This document shows positions 1-5,524 of a stretch of DNA of 7,917 bases, one piece after another. The notes beneath the pieces were generated by a model. It had not been told where the DNA came from, did no database searches, and was given only the letters and a program-made list of their open reading frames with translations. A program made the position numbers and the translations under genes. The stretch lies in assembly GCA_029557995.1 (NCBI GenBank), contig JAKQHQ010000032.1:1-7917 (forward strand). The letters are read 5' to 3'. Source of the DNA: an archaeon. Its GTDB lineage: Archaea > Iainarchaeota > Iainarchaeia > Iainarchaeales > CSSED10-239. Each line of letters starts with the position of its first letter. Position 1 is the first letter of the stretch.

Positions 1-126
1 CCCCACCCCCTACAAAGCTTACGCTTTCTGCAAAACAATAATGCTTTAAGCCAAGCAAGAAAGAACAGGCAAATTAGCATCACCAAAAACTCGTTTACAG
101 AAGCTATTAAAATATATTGCTTGTAA
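1..126 (+). other. Possible 3' tail of an upstream reading frame (weak)
   Basis: Frame 1 is open from the left edge to a TAA at 124-126, giving 41 codons that end in AIKIYCL. It could be the C-terminus of a gene lying outside the window. I recognise no family in it. A 41-codon open stretch is not rare by chance, and the C-rich opening bases differ from the rest of the window. It could equally be plain intergenic sequence or the end of a non-coding RNA. Confidence 0.2.
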
Positions 127-133
127 TATATTT
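110..133. repeat. AT-rich inverted repeat upstream of cdc6
   Basis: Perfect 9-base arms AAATATATT (110-118) and AATATATTT (125-133) flank the 6-base spacer GCTTGT. The symmetry extends outward to TTAA on each side if one extra A is allowed on the left. The same bases also read as two direct AATATATT copies. It lies 59 bp before cdc6, so it could be an operator, a promoter element (TATA-like) or part of an easily melted origin region. The repeat is directly visible; the role is not known. Confidence 0.5.
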
Positions 134-191
134 AACATATACATATACTCTGTAATCCACAACCATTAATAACACAAAGAGATAAATAAAA

Positions 192-1292
192 ATGTACAAG
201 CAAAATATCTTTGACAAGGGGCAGACAGGCCCAATAGATAGCATCTTTAAAGATGAGACTGTTTTTTATCAAAGTTATTTCCCTCTTGAAATCAAGGCAA
301 GGGATAATGAGATTAAGGAGCTTAGCTATTGCCTAAACCCATTAACAGAGGGCAATAGGGCTAGAAACGTAATTATCTACGGCCCGCCAGGCACAGGCAA
401 GACACTTGTCTCAAGCTTTGTGCTTAAACAGCTTCAAGAGTACACGCAAAAGGTAAGCGTTCTTTACATTAATGCAATGGAAGATAACACGAGGTTTGCT
501 GTCTATTCCAAAATCTTAACTACACAGCTATCTATCCCAATCCCAAGAAGGGGGCTTGGGGTTGACGAGCTTTTGAACAGACTAAAGGAAGGGCTTTCCA
601 AGTCAAGCAAGCTTCCAATACTTGTTATTGACGAGGTTGATAAGTTTTCAAAACAGGAAATCTCTGCATTTTTCTATGAGCTCTCAAGAACAGAGCTAAA
701 CCATAGGTTTTTCACATTAATCCTTATAACAAACCACAAGGAGTTCCTTGCTGAGCTAGATCCAAGGGCACAAAGTACCCTCTTCCTTAGCGAGATTGAG
801 TTTAAAAGATATAGCCCAAAGGAGCTTAAGGAGATTCTTGCTGAAAGAATAGATTATGGGCTTCTTAAAAACGCAATAAGCCAAGACCTTGTAGGCTATA
901 TCACTGGTTATTCTGCAAAGAACGGCGGAGACGCAAGGGTTGCTATTGACCTACTTTATAAGTCAGCAAAGCTTGCTGAAAAGCAAGGGCTTTGCAAGAT
1001 TCAAAAAGAGATGATAATACAATCATCTAAGCTCATTGACTCTGTTAAGCTTATTGAGAAATTAAGCTACATCACTGCTCTAGACAAGGAAATACTTTCT
1101 AATATCCCAGAGCAAGGCATAGAAAGCGGCGAGCTTTACAAGACGTTAGCAAGCAAGGAAGCTGACAGGACAATACGTAGGCACCTAGGCAACCTTGAAA
1201 ACCTAGGGCTTATAGCCACAATAGATTATAAGGGAAAAAAAGGTAAGACAAGACTGATTTCCCTGACGTTTACTAAGGAACTTTTAAAGTAA
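192..1292 (+). CDS. cdc6: Orc1/Cdc6 replication initiator (AAA+ ATPase)
   Basis: Origin-recognition and helicase-loading ATPase of archaeal DNA replication; it binds origin repeats through a winged-helix domain and recruits MCM. The 366 residues span the whole family architecture. The N-terminus carries the IFKDE signature (19-23). Walker A is GPPGTGKT (64-71), Walker B is LVIDEVD (144-150), sensor 1 is ITN (179-181), the conserved DPR segment is at 190-192, and sensor 2 is GGDAR (245-249). Residues about 290-366 form the C-terminal winged helix. All ATPase motifs look intact. The ATG is the first start after an in-frame TAA at 183-185. Only a weak purine-rich stretch (AGAGAT, 179-184) precedes it, so no strong SD is present. 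It converges on pcn with three bases between stops. Archaeal initiator genes often sit beside an origin, but I could not see canonical origin-recognition boxes here. Confidence 0.96.
   Translation: MYKQNIFDKGQTGPIDSIFKDETVFYQSYFPLEIKARDNEIKELSYCLNPLTEGNRARNVIIYGPPGTGKTLVSSFVLKQLQEYTQKVSVLYINAMEDNTRFAVYSKILTTQLSIPIPRRGLGVDELLNRLKEGLSKSSKLPILVIDEVDKFSKQEISAFFYELSRTELNHRFFTLILITNHKEFLAELDPRAQSTLFLSEIEFKRYSPKELKEILAERIDYGLLKNAISQDLVGYITGYSAKNGGDARVAIDLLYKSAKLAEKQGLCKIQKEMIIQSSKLIDSVKLIEKLSYITALDKEILSNIPEQGIESGELYKTLASKEADRTIRRHLGNLENLGLIATIDYKGKKGKTRLISLTFTKELLK
1235..1241 (-). terminator. Possible T-run terminator for the csl4-pcn transcript
   Basis: Reading leftward, the minus strand shows seven consecutive T about 55 nt past the pcn stop codon, inside the 3' end of cdc6. 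Archaeal transcription commonly ends at T-rich tracts without a strong hairpin. Because cdc6 and pcn nearly touch, the leftward transcript has to end inside cdc6. The tract may instead simply reflect Lys/Gly codons of cdc6. Confidence 0.3.
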
Positions 1293-1295
1293 AGC

Positions 1296-2045
1296 CTATT
1301 CGCTATCAACTCTTGGCGCAAGATAATACCTAACAGCAGCACTCCCTATCGTGTAGCTTATCTCAATAGGCATATCGTCTTTTAGTTTTAGGGTGATTGT
1401 GCTTCTTGCGTTCTTTATCATGTTCTGCAGGTAATCCAATGGAAACATAGCCCTTGCCTTGCCTCCTGATATCACAATGTCTCCTGCCTCAACCTCCTGC
1501 TTGAACTTGCCCTTGCTACTCTGCGTGTCAAGTATGAATTTATCACCAGTCACCATTAAAGTTATATGAGAGCTGAAAAGCGCTGCATCCTTTATTCCAG
1601 AAATCAATTGTTCAGGGCTTACCTGCACAGTCACATCAAATGGTATCTGCGGTAACGGATGTTGCTGGTCAGAGACATCAATCAATGGTATTGTAAATGA
1701 CCTCTTGGTTCTTCCAATAAACTCCAGCAGTATGCTTGGCTTTCCCTCCTTGACCTCAATAGAGAGCTTGTCGTCTGGGTTAGCATGCGAGAGTATCTGA
1801 AGCAGGTTGCTTACATTCACTCCAAACGAGAGCTTGCTTGCGCTCTCCTGCCCAATATCCACAATGAACTCCTCAAAGGCGCCCTTCGGCATAACAAAAT
1901 CAACAAGGCTTATCTGGCTTGGGTCAGTTGCCCTCAAAAAGAACTTCTCCTTGTCTATTGTAAATAAGCCCTCATTAATCAGTACGCCAATAGCGTCTAT
2001 ACATTTATAAAACTCCTTTGCATCTTTTACCACGAGCTTTATCAT
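1296..2045 (-). CDS. pcn: PCNA sliding clamp (DNA polymerase processivity factor)
   Basis: Ring-shaped clamp that encircles DNA and tethers the replicative polymerase, FEN1, DNA ligase and other partners at the fork. At 249 residues it has the normal archaeal PCNA length. Two repeated clamp domains lie at about 1-115 and 132-249, joined by an interdomain connector near 120-134. The partner-binding C-terminal signature YYLAPRV (240-246) is present. The ATG at 2045-2043 is preceded by a good SD site. It is the last gene of a leftward cluster, 25 bp after the signal peptidase. Its 3' end faces cdc6. A single conventional clamp would be expected to form a homotrimer; no second PCNA is in the window. 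Confidence 0.97.
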   Translation of the reverse strand: MIKLVVKDAKEFYKCIDAIGVLINEGLFTIDKEKFFLRATDPSQISLVDFVMPKGAFEEFIVDIGQESASKLSFGVNVSNLLQILSHANPDDKLSIEVKEGKPSILLEFIGRTKRSFTIPLIDVSDQQHPLPQIPFDVTVQVSPEQLISGIKDAALFSSHITLMVTGDKFILDTQSSKGKFKQEVEAGDIVISGGKARAMFPLDYLQNMIKNARSTITLKLKDDMPIEISYTIGSAAVRYYLAPRVDSE

Positions 2046-2049
2046 ATTT

Positions 2050-2055
2050 TCACCT
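2050..2055 (-). promoter_or_regulatory. Shine-Dalgarno site of pcn
   Basis: The minus strand reads AGGTGA, complementary to the usual archaeal 16S rRNA 3' end, with a 4-nt spacer before the ATG. This is the strongest ribosome-binding site in the window. It implies that pcn is translated from a leadered or polycistronic mRNA. Confidence 0.75.
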
Positions 2056-2070
2056 GTTTTTGAATATATA

Positions 2071-2808
2071 TTATTGAAACAAAACTAATTTAATATAACC
2101 TATATAAGGTATTTTTCCAATTTTCTTCCTTTCTACGCTTTCTTGCTTCAATGGATAGATATTTAGGCATGGTTTCTGTGGTATTATCTTTCCAGAGTTG
2201 TCCCTATAGATATTGCAATCTTGGTCAATGTATAGGTTTGTCTTATGGTTGTCGCCCTTTGTCAAAAGGAAGTTACCATCCTTTGCATTTATCTTAAGTA
2301 CAGCCCTGTGTATTATGTCTTTACCTTCAACATTTGATTTGTAGACAATAATTGAGTTGTTGTTGTTTTTTATTGCGTCCTCTAAGAAAAAGGTCTTGCC
2401 ATTGACAGTTATGCTCTCTGCCTCAGTCAGGCCATACTCATTGACATAGTAGTTGACATCAGCAAACTCAGTCAAGTCCTTATAGCCAATGCTTTTATTG
2501 AGCTCAACCTCAGGCACATTAAGGTTTGTAGCGCGTGTGAATATCACAATGTCGCCTACATGTAAGGTCGGCACCATTGACGAGGTTACGACAATAGCCA
2601 TAGGCTCTGACACCCCCAAGAGAAGCCCGATAAACTTGTACAGCACAACCGCGCACACAAATGCGGTTAGTATGTATATGCCCCAATACACAATTGTTTT
2701 CCAGAACCCTTCTTGCTTTCCTATTGTCTTTTCCAATATGATATCAACATAGGTAAAAGGGTCAAGCCACTTAAGAAAAGAAAACCAAGATTGCTTTTTT
2801 GAGGTCAT
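2071..2808 (-). CDS. sec11: Archaeal/ER-type (Sec11-like) signal peptidase I
   Basis: Membrane serine protease that removes signal peptides from exported proteins. The 245-residue sequence has a cytoplasmic N-terminus, one membrane segment at about 37-64, and the catalytic box SSMVP (76-80) with Ser77 as likely nucleophile. His167 in IIHRAV replaces the bacterial general-base Lys, as in archaeal and eukaryotic Sec11 enzymes. Asp186 lies in the TKGDNH box, and the family's closing IPYIGYI motif is at 233-239. Between the Ser and His boxes is a long variable segment (about 95-160), with an NNNN run, which probably forms an external sub-domain. Its ATG overlaps the rpo11 stop by four bases (ATGA) and has no clear SD, suggesting translational coupling. 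Its place among transcription, RNA-decay and replication genes is unexpected. Confidence 0.92.
   Translation of the reverse strand: MTSKKQSWFSFLKWLDPFTYVDIILEKTIGKQEGFWKTIVYWGIYILTAFVCAVVLYKFIGLLLGVSEPMAIVVTSSMVPTLHVGDIVIFTRATNLNVPEVELNKSIGYKDLTEFADVNYYVNEYGLTEAESITVNGKTFFLEDAIKNNNNSIIVYKSNVEGKDIIHRAVLKINAKDGNFLLTKGDNHKTNLYIDQDCNIYRDNSGKIIPQKPCLNIYPLKQESVERKKIGKIPYIGYIKLVLFQ
2101..2107 (-). promoter_or_regulatory. Possible internal TATA box for pcn
   Basis: The minus strand reads TTATATA inside the last codons of the signal peptidase gene. A start about 25 nt downstream would give a leader of roughly 30 nt that contains the pcn SD site. A second AT-only stretch (2062-2071) also exists but would be too close to leave room for the SD. 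pcn may therefore have its own promoter besides readthrough from the upstream genes. AT-rich sequence makes chance matches common. Confidence 0.25.
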
Positions 2809-3086
2809 TTTTTGCTTACTGCCTTTTCAAGGTTTTTGACAATCCCACAGAACTGCTCTTCAGCCTCGTTCATGCACTCCAGTAGCACATCTTTTGCTTG
2901 CGCCTCCCTAGTTCTTAGGTAGATACTGAACTCATTAGCTAGGTTGTCTGCAGTTTTTTTAGCAACAAACTCAACTTCCTTTTTTGTTGAGGCGATATTT
3001 ACAATCATGTCAAAAAAAGATGGGTCCTCATCCCTTACAACAAACTCAATCTCATTTTTGCTTTTGTTTATTATTTCTATGTTCAT
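2805..3086 (-). CDS. rpoL: RNA polymerase subunit Rpo11 (RpoL/Rpb11 family), divergent
   Basis: Small assembly subunit of archaeal RNA polymerase that pairs with Rpo3 (RpoD), like the bacterial alpha dimer. I place the start at the ATG at 3086-3084, giving 93 residues. An SD site (GGTGA) lies 8 nt upstream, and the protein then starts MNIEIINKSKNEIEF, like other RpoL proteins. The longer reading from TTG at 3101 adds five residues and overlaps csl4 by 7 nt; a GTG at 3098 is also possible. The overall pattern (NEIEF strand, RVEF-like KEVEF at 36-40, LRT at 57-59, long C-terminal helix) fits the family. However, the usual HTL and HP motifs read PSF (22-24) and DN (47-48), so it is a divergent member. 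Its position directly after csl4 matches known archaeal gene order and supports the call. Confidence 0.82.
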   Translation of the reverse strand: MNIEIINKSKNEIEFVVRDEDPSFFDMIVNIASTKKEVEFVAKKTADNLANEFSIYLRTREAQAKDVLLECMNEAEEQFCGIVKNLEKAVSKK

Positions 3087-3094
3087 AACCACTT

Positions 3095-3099
3095 TCACC
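3095..3099 (-). promoter_or_regulatory. Shine-Dalgarno site deciding the rpoL start
   Basis: The minus strand reads GGTGA, 8 nt before the ATG at 3086. The site contains the csl4 stop codon TGA (3097-3095), so ribosomes ending csl4 are placed directly over the rpoL ribosome-binding site. This favours the ATG over upstream TTG and GTG codons. Confidence 0.65.
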
Positions 3100-3517
3100 A
3101 ATCCCTTTCAACAGCAAATTTTTTTGTAATTTGGCTTTTGCAGTTCCAGCAAGCCCTTGACTCTCCATACAATGTTTCCTTACATTTCTTGCACACAGTC
3201 ATCACAACCCCAAGCTCAGGGCTGTTAGTAGCTAGTTTATATTCATAAGGACCAACTTCTGTGATTTTTGCCTTGATGATGTCACCCTTGGAAAAGCAAT
3301 CCTCTGGCTTTTCTACATATCTTGTATCTATGTTTTTAACAAACAACACACCCACATCAGCAGGAGAAAGCACCTTGTTAAACCCATGTATGAGCTCAAC
3401 AACAGCCATGTTATCCTTGACAACAGCTACCTCTCCAAGCACAAAGTCCCCAACCCCGACCTTCTGTTTTTTTTTGATATTTCCAAGTATCTTGTTTAAT
3501 GCAATATCTTCATTCAC
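3095..3517 (-). CDS. csl4: Exosome RNA-binding subunit Csl4, short form
   Basis: Cap subunit of the archaeal RNA exosome, binding RNA substrates above the Rrp41-Rrp42 ring. The 140-residue protein has an S1 RNA-binding domain (about 22-97, starting GVGDFVLGEV), the ELGVV linker typical of the family (101-105), and a C-terminal zinc ribbon with Cys109, Cys112, Cys123 and Cys126. Characterised archaeal Csl4 proteins also have an N-terminal domain of about 60 residues that docks on the ring. Here only about 20 residues precede S1. The start is a GTG with an SD-like GTGAT 5 nt upstream, and an in-frame stop two codons before it rules out a longer form. It heads the leftward cluster; adjacency to rpoL is a familiar archaeal arrangement. 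It could be an S1/zinc-ribbon relative with another role, but the context favours Csl4. Confidence 0.88.
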   Translation of the reverse strand: MNEDIALNKILGNIKKKQKVGVGDFVLGEVAVVKDNMAVVELIHGFNKVLSPADVGVLFVKNIDTRYVEKPEDCFSKGDIIKAKITEVGPYEYKLATNSPELGVVMTVCKKCKETLYGESRACWNCKSQITKKFAVERDW

Positions 3518-3522
3518 GGTTT

Positions 3523-3527
3523 ATCAC
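3523..3527 (-). promoter_or_regulatory. Shine-Dalgarno site of csl4
   Basis: The minus strand reads GTGAT, 5 nt before the GTG start. It supports the choice of this non-ATG codon. It also shows that the first gene of the leftward cluster has at least a short mRNA leader. Confidence 0.55.
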
Positions 3528-3543
3528 ATAAAATCCTCAATAA

Positions 3544-3560
3544 TATATTTATATTAAAAA
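3544..3560 (-). promoter_or_regulatory. TATA-type promoter of the leftward csl4-rpoL-sec11-pcn cluster
   Basis: The minus strand carries overlapping AT boxes, TTTAATAT (3560-3553) and TATAAATATA (3553-3544). Using the upstream box, a start about 25 nt downstream would fall near 3530 and keep the csl4 SD site inside a leader of roughly 14 nt. The downstream box would start transcription too close to the SD. The exact box is uncertain, but this is the only intergenic space that can host the promoter. Confidence 0.5.
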
Positions 3561-3563
3561 ACA

Positions 3564-3571
3564 TTTATATA
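3564..3571 (+). promoter_or_regulatory. TATA box of the SpoIIM-like gene
   Basis: TTTATATA preceded by an A-rich BRE-like stretch (3555-3563) lies 30 bp before the ATG at 3594. The usual archaeal spacing puts transcription start at or within a base or two of that ATG. No SD site precedes the gene, so a leaderless mRNA is likely. Confidence 0.65.
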
Positions 3572-3593
3572 TTGTTGGTTTATTTATTCTTAT

Positions 3594-4460
3594 ATGGTCA
3601 TGGAATTTATTTTCAGCCCTGCTAAGATCTCAAAAAACCCAGGGATTATCTTTATTGAAGCAGTGCTTTTGTCAGGCATCTCTGTGCTTTTCTCGCTGTT
3701 TGTGCTTCCAAGCGACTATGTGAGCGTAGGCGTTCTTGCTTTCATCACAATGGGCGCCATACCTGTTTTTGCAAAGCTGTTCTCCTACAGTTCCTATCTT
3801 TTCAATTACTCTGAAAGCTTTTTTGCAAGGCACAAGACGCTTTTCTTGGAGATAGCATATTTCTTCTTAGGTGTATTCTTTGCATTTGTGCTTTTGTTTT
3901 TTCTTCTGCCACCAGCTACAAGGGATTCTGTATTTTCAGTGCAACTTACTGAGGTTAAAGGCGTTGCAGGCGTCAGGGAGTCAATAACTGCCCAGGTTTC
4001 CAAGACTGCAATTCCAGAGCAAAGCAGGTTTGACAAGGTTTTTTTCCTTGTCTTGAATAACAACCTTGGAGTGGTTGTAAGGGCTGCAGCACTTTCGTTT
4101 TTTTATGGTGCAGGTGCGCTTTTCCTTATTGCTTGGAATGCTTCAATCCTAGCTACAGTCATCTCAACAGATATTTACCTAAGCATGGGCGCGCTTACAC
4201 TTTCAAGCCCAGTTGGTGTATTCAAAGCGCTCTTTACAGCCTTTGTAAATTTCCTTGGCTATCTCCCACATGGGCTTCCTGAGATGTTAGCGTATTTTAT
4301 AATCAGCTTTGCTGGTGCAATGATAGCAAGAGGGCTAGTTAAGGGACTATTTACAACTGACTTTAGATGGAAGGTTATTGGAGATATTGCGTTCATGGTC
4401 GCGTTTTCAATCTTCCTAATAGTAGTCGGTGCATTGATTGAGGCAAGTTATTTCTTGTAG
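3594..4460 (+). CDS. SpoIIM/DUF95-family multi-pass membrane protein
   Basis: Integral membrane protein of the SpoIIM (stage II sporulation protein M, DUF95) family, common in archaea, where it has nothing to do with spores; its function there is not established. The 288 residues contain about seven or eight hydrophobic segments, near 15-38, 42-64, 83-107, 158-180, 205-222, 229-249 and 262-285. The family core is visible as NNNLGVVVRAAAL (155-167), with the following Gly-rich helix, and LPHGLPEMLA (224-233) containing the diagnostic PHG and a Glu. A soluble loop at about 108-150 separates the N-terminal three-helix part from the core. Start choice: ATG at 3594 fits a leaderless transcript; ATG at 3600, two codons in, is the alternative. 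It is transcribed away from csl4 and ends 34 bp before priL, whose own promoter follows at once. Confidence 0.85.
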   Translation: MVMEFIFSPAKISKNPGIIFIEAVLLSGISVLFSLFVLPSDYVSVGVLAFITMGAIPVFAKLFSYSSYLFNYSESFFARHKTLFLEIAYFFLGVFFAFVLLFFLLPPATRDSVFSVQLTEVKGVAGVRESITAQVSKTAIPEQSRFDKVFFLVLNNNLGVVVRAAALSFFYGAGALFLIAWNASILATVISTDIYLSMGALTLSSPVGVFKALFTAFVNFLGYLPHGLPEMLAYFIISFAGAMIARGLVKGLFTTDFRWKVIGDIAFMVAFSIFLIVVGALIEASYFL

Positions 4461-4461
4461 C

Positions 4462-4469
4462 TTTATATA
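4462..4469 (+). promoter_or_regulatory. TATA box of priL
   Basis: TTTATATA, identical to the box before the SpoIIM-like gene, begins 33 bp ahead of the priL ATG and one base after the preceding stop codon. Expected transcription start is about 2 nt before the ATG, again pointing to a leaderless mRNA without an SD. Two identical boxes at like distances strengthen both calls. Confidence 0.65.
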
Positions 4470-4475
4470 TTTTTT
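4470..4475 (+). terminator. T-run, possible terminator of the SpoIIM-like gene
   Basis: Six consecutive T follow 10 nt after the stop codon of the SpoIIM-like gene and partly merge with the priL promoter. A U-tract terminator here would end the first transcript while the next one starts about 20 nt later. There is no clear hairpin, which is normal for archaea. Confidence 0.35.
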
Positions 4476-4494
4476 CTATTATAATAAATATATT

Positions 4495-5508
4495 ATGGAC
4501 GACTATGATTATCTTCTTAAATATCCATTCTCCAAGGCAAGCATGGAATACATTGACTCAAAGGGGCTTTTACTCTCTGATATATCCCCTATAGTGCTTG
4601 AAAAAACAGATTTACTTTTTTCAAGGCTTTTTGAGCCAGAAAGTTACGCAAGTTTCTTTTCCATAGATTCTCTAAAGATTAGCGACAGGAAGGCAGAGCT
4701 TGATACAGAGCTTTTGGTTTATCCAGTATCTAAAATCATCTTAAACATATTAAACAATGTGCCATTGTTTCAGGCGTTTGCTAGCTACCACCAAAAAAGG
4801 TTTGTTTATTTCATAGGTCTTGACTATAAGGCAAGGGCCTACGACTCCATTGAAAGGCTCATAAAAGATATTTGCCCAAGCGTTACCCAAGACCGCAGTG
4901 GTTTTTTCATACCGCTTGCCTCTTTGTTAGCCCTTGAGCTTGGTGAGGAATACAAATTACAATACACCAACTTGGAGCATGGCAATATTTATTTCCAGAA
5001 CAAAGAACAGCTTGTGGAGTTTCTTTCTATAGTGCTTAAAAAAAGAATCTTGCGTACAACAGAAGTCAGCAAGAAGGAGCTGCCAAAGTCGCTAGTTTCT
5101 TTTTCAGAGGTAATCAGGAAAAAATATGTGTCTACAAGGCTACCTGCAGTAACCTACACCATAGCTAGGCCAAAGGATACTGAGTTTCCGCCATGCTTTG
5201 ACAAGCTTTACAACGACATGCTTAGCGGACGCAAGCTATCCCACATAGGCAACTACCACCTAGCTGTCTTTCTTTCAAATATCGGCTACAGCTATCAGGA
5301 GATACTTGATATCTATAGGAACCTGCCTAACTTTGACGAGAGGATTTCAAGCTACCAGATAAGAAACATCATGGAAAAGAAATATTCAGTTGCAAACTGC
5401 GAGACCCTGCGTTCAAACGGGCTATGTATCATGGACTGCAAGGTCAAGCACCCGTTACAATTACTTAGAAAAAAAGAAAGTGTTTTAAAGCCAAGCAAGG
5501 ATAAATAG
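4495..5508 (+). CDS. priL: DNA primase large subunit PriL
   Basis: Regulatory subunit of archaeal/eukaryotic-type primase; with the catalytic subunit PriS it makes primers for replication, and its C-terminal iron-sulfur domain helps initiation. I start at the ATG at 4495 (337 residues), because MDDYDYLLKYPFSKAS is the typical N-terminus with its YPF motif. An upstream in-frame TTG at 4438 would add 19 unrelated residues and overlap the previous gene. The C-terminal domain has four cysteines placed as 4Fe-4S ligands: Cys234 in FPPC, Cys302 in ANC, Cys311 in GLC and Cys315 in MDC, followed by the conserved HPL (319-321). Length and motifs indicate a complete protein. PriS is not in the window. 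gpmI follows 16 bp later, probably on the same transcript. Confidence 0.95.
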   Translation: MDDYDYLLKYPFSKASMEYIDSKGLLLSDISPIVLEKTDLLFSRLFEPESYASFFSIDSLKISDRKAELDTELLVYPVSKIILNILNNVPLFQAFASYHQKRFVYFIGLDYKARAYDSIERLIKDICPSVTQDRSGFFIPLASLLALELGEEYKLQYTNLEHGNIYFQNKEQLVEFLSIVLKKRILRTTEVSKKELPKSLVSFSEVIRKKYVSTRLPAVTYTIARPKDTEFPPCFDKLYNDMLSGRKLSHIGNYHLAVFLSNIGYSYQEILDIYRNLPNFDERISSYQIRNIMEKKYSVANCETLRSNGLCIMDCKVKHPLQLLRKKESVLKPSKDK

Positions 5509-5514
5509 ATTTAT

Positions 5515-5518
5515 GTGA
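5515..5518 (+). promoter_or_regulatory. Shine-Dalgarno site of gpmI
   Basis: GTGA lies 6 nt before the gpmI ATG in the 16-bp gap after priL. No TATA-like box fits in the gap, so gpmI is probably translated from the priL message. Confidence 0.5.
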
Positions 5519-5524
5519 CAAAAT

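Noticed and set aside
1..80. Minus-strand open frame starting at 80 (MLICLFFLAWLKALLF...), hydrophobic then basic
   Set aside because: The only SD-like sequence (GGTG) directly abuts the ATG with no spacer, the frame runs off the edge after 26 codons, and no family is recognisable.
1..191. Canonical archaeal origin-recognition boxes upstream of cdc6
   Set aside because: I looked for TTCCA...TGGAA dyads with an adjacent G-string and found none; only an AT-rich inverted repeat is present.
1785..2010. Open frames on the plus strand inside pcn, and similar ones inside sec11, rpoL and csl4
   Set aside because: They lie antisense to well-identified genes, show no family features and have no start signals of their own.
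3087..3101. TTG or GTG starts for rpoL overlapping csl4
   Set aside because: The ATG at 3086 has GGTGA at an 8-nt distance and gives the usual family N-terminus.
4438..4494. Upstream TTG start for priL adding 19 residues
   Set aside because: It overlaps the SpoIIM-like gene and the priL promoter, and the added aromatic-rich residues do not resemble PriL. The ATG at 4495 gives the standard N-terminus.
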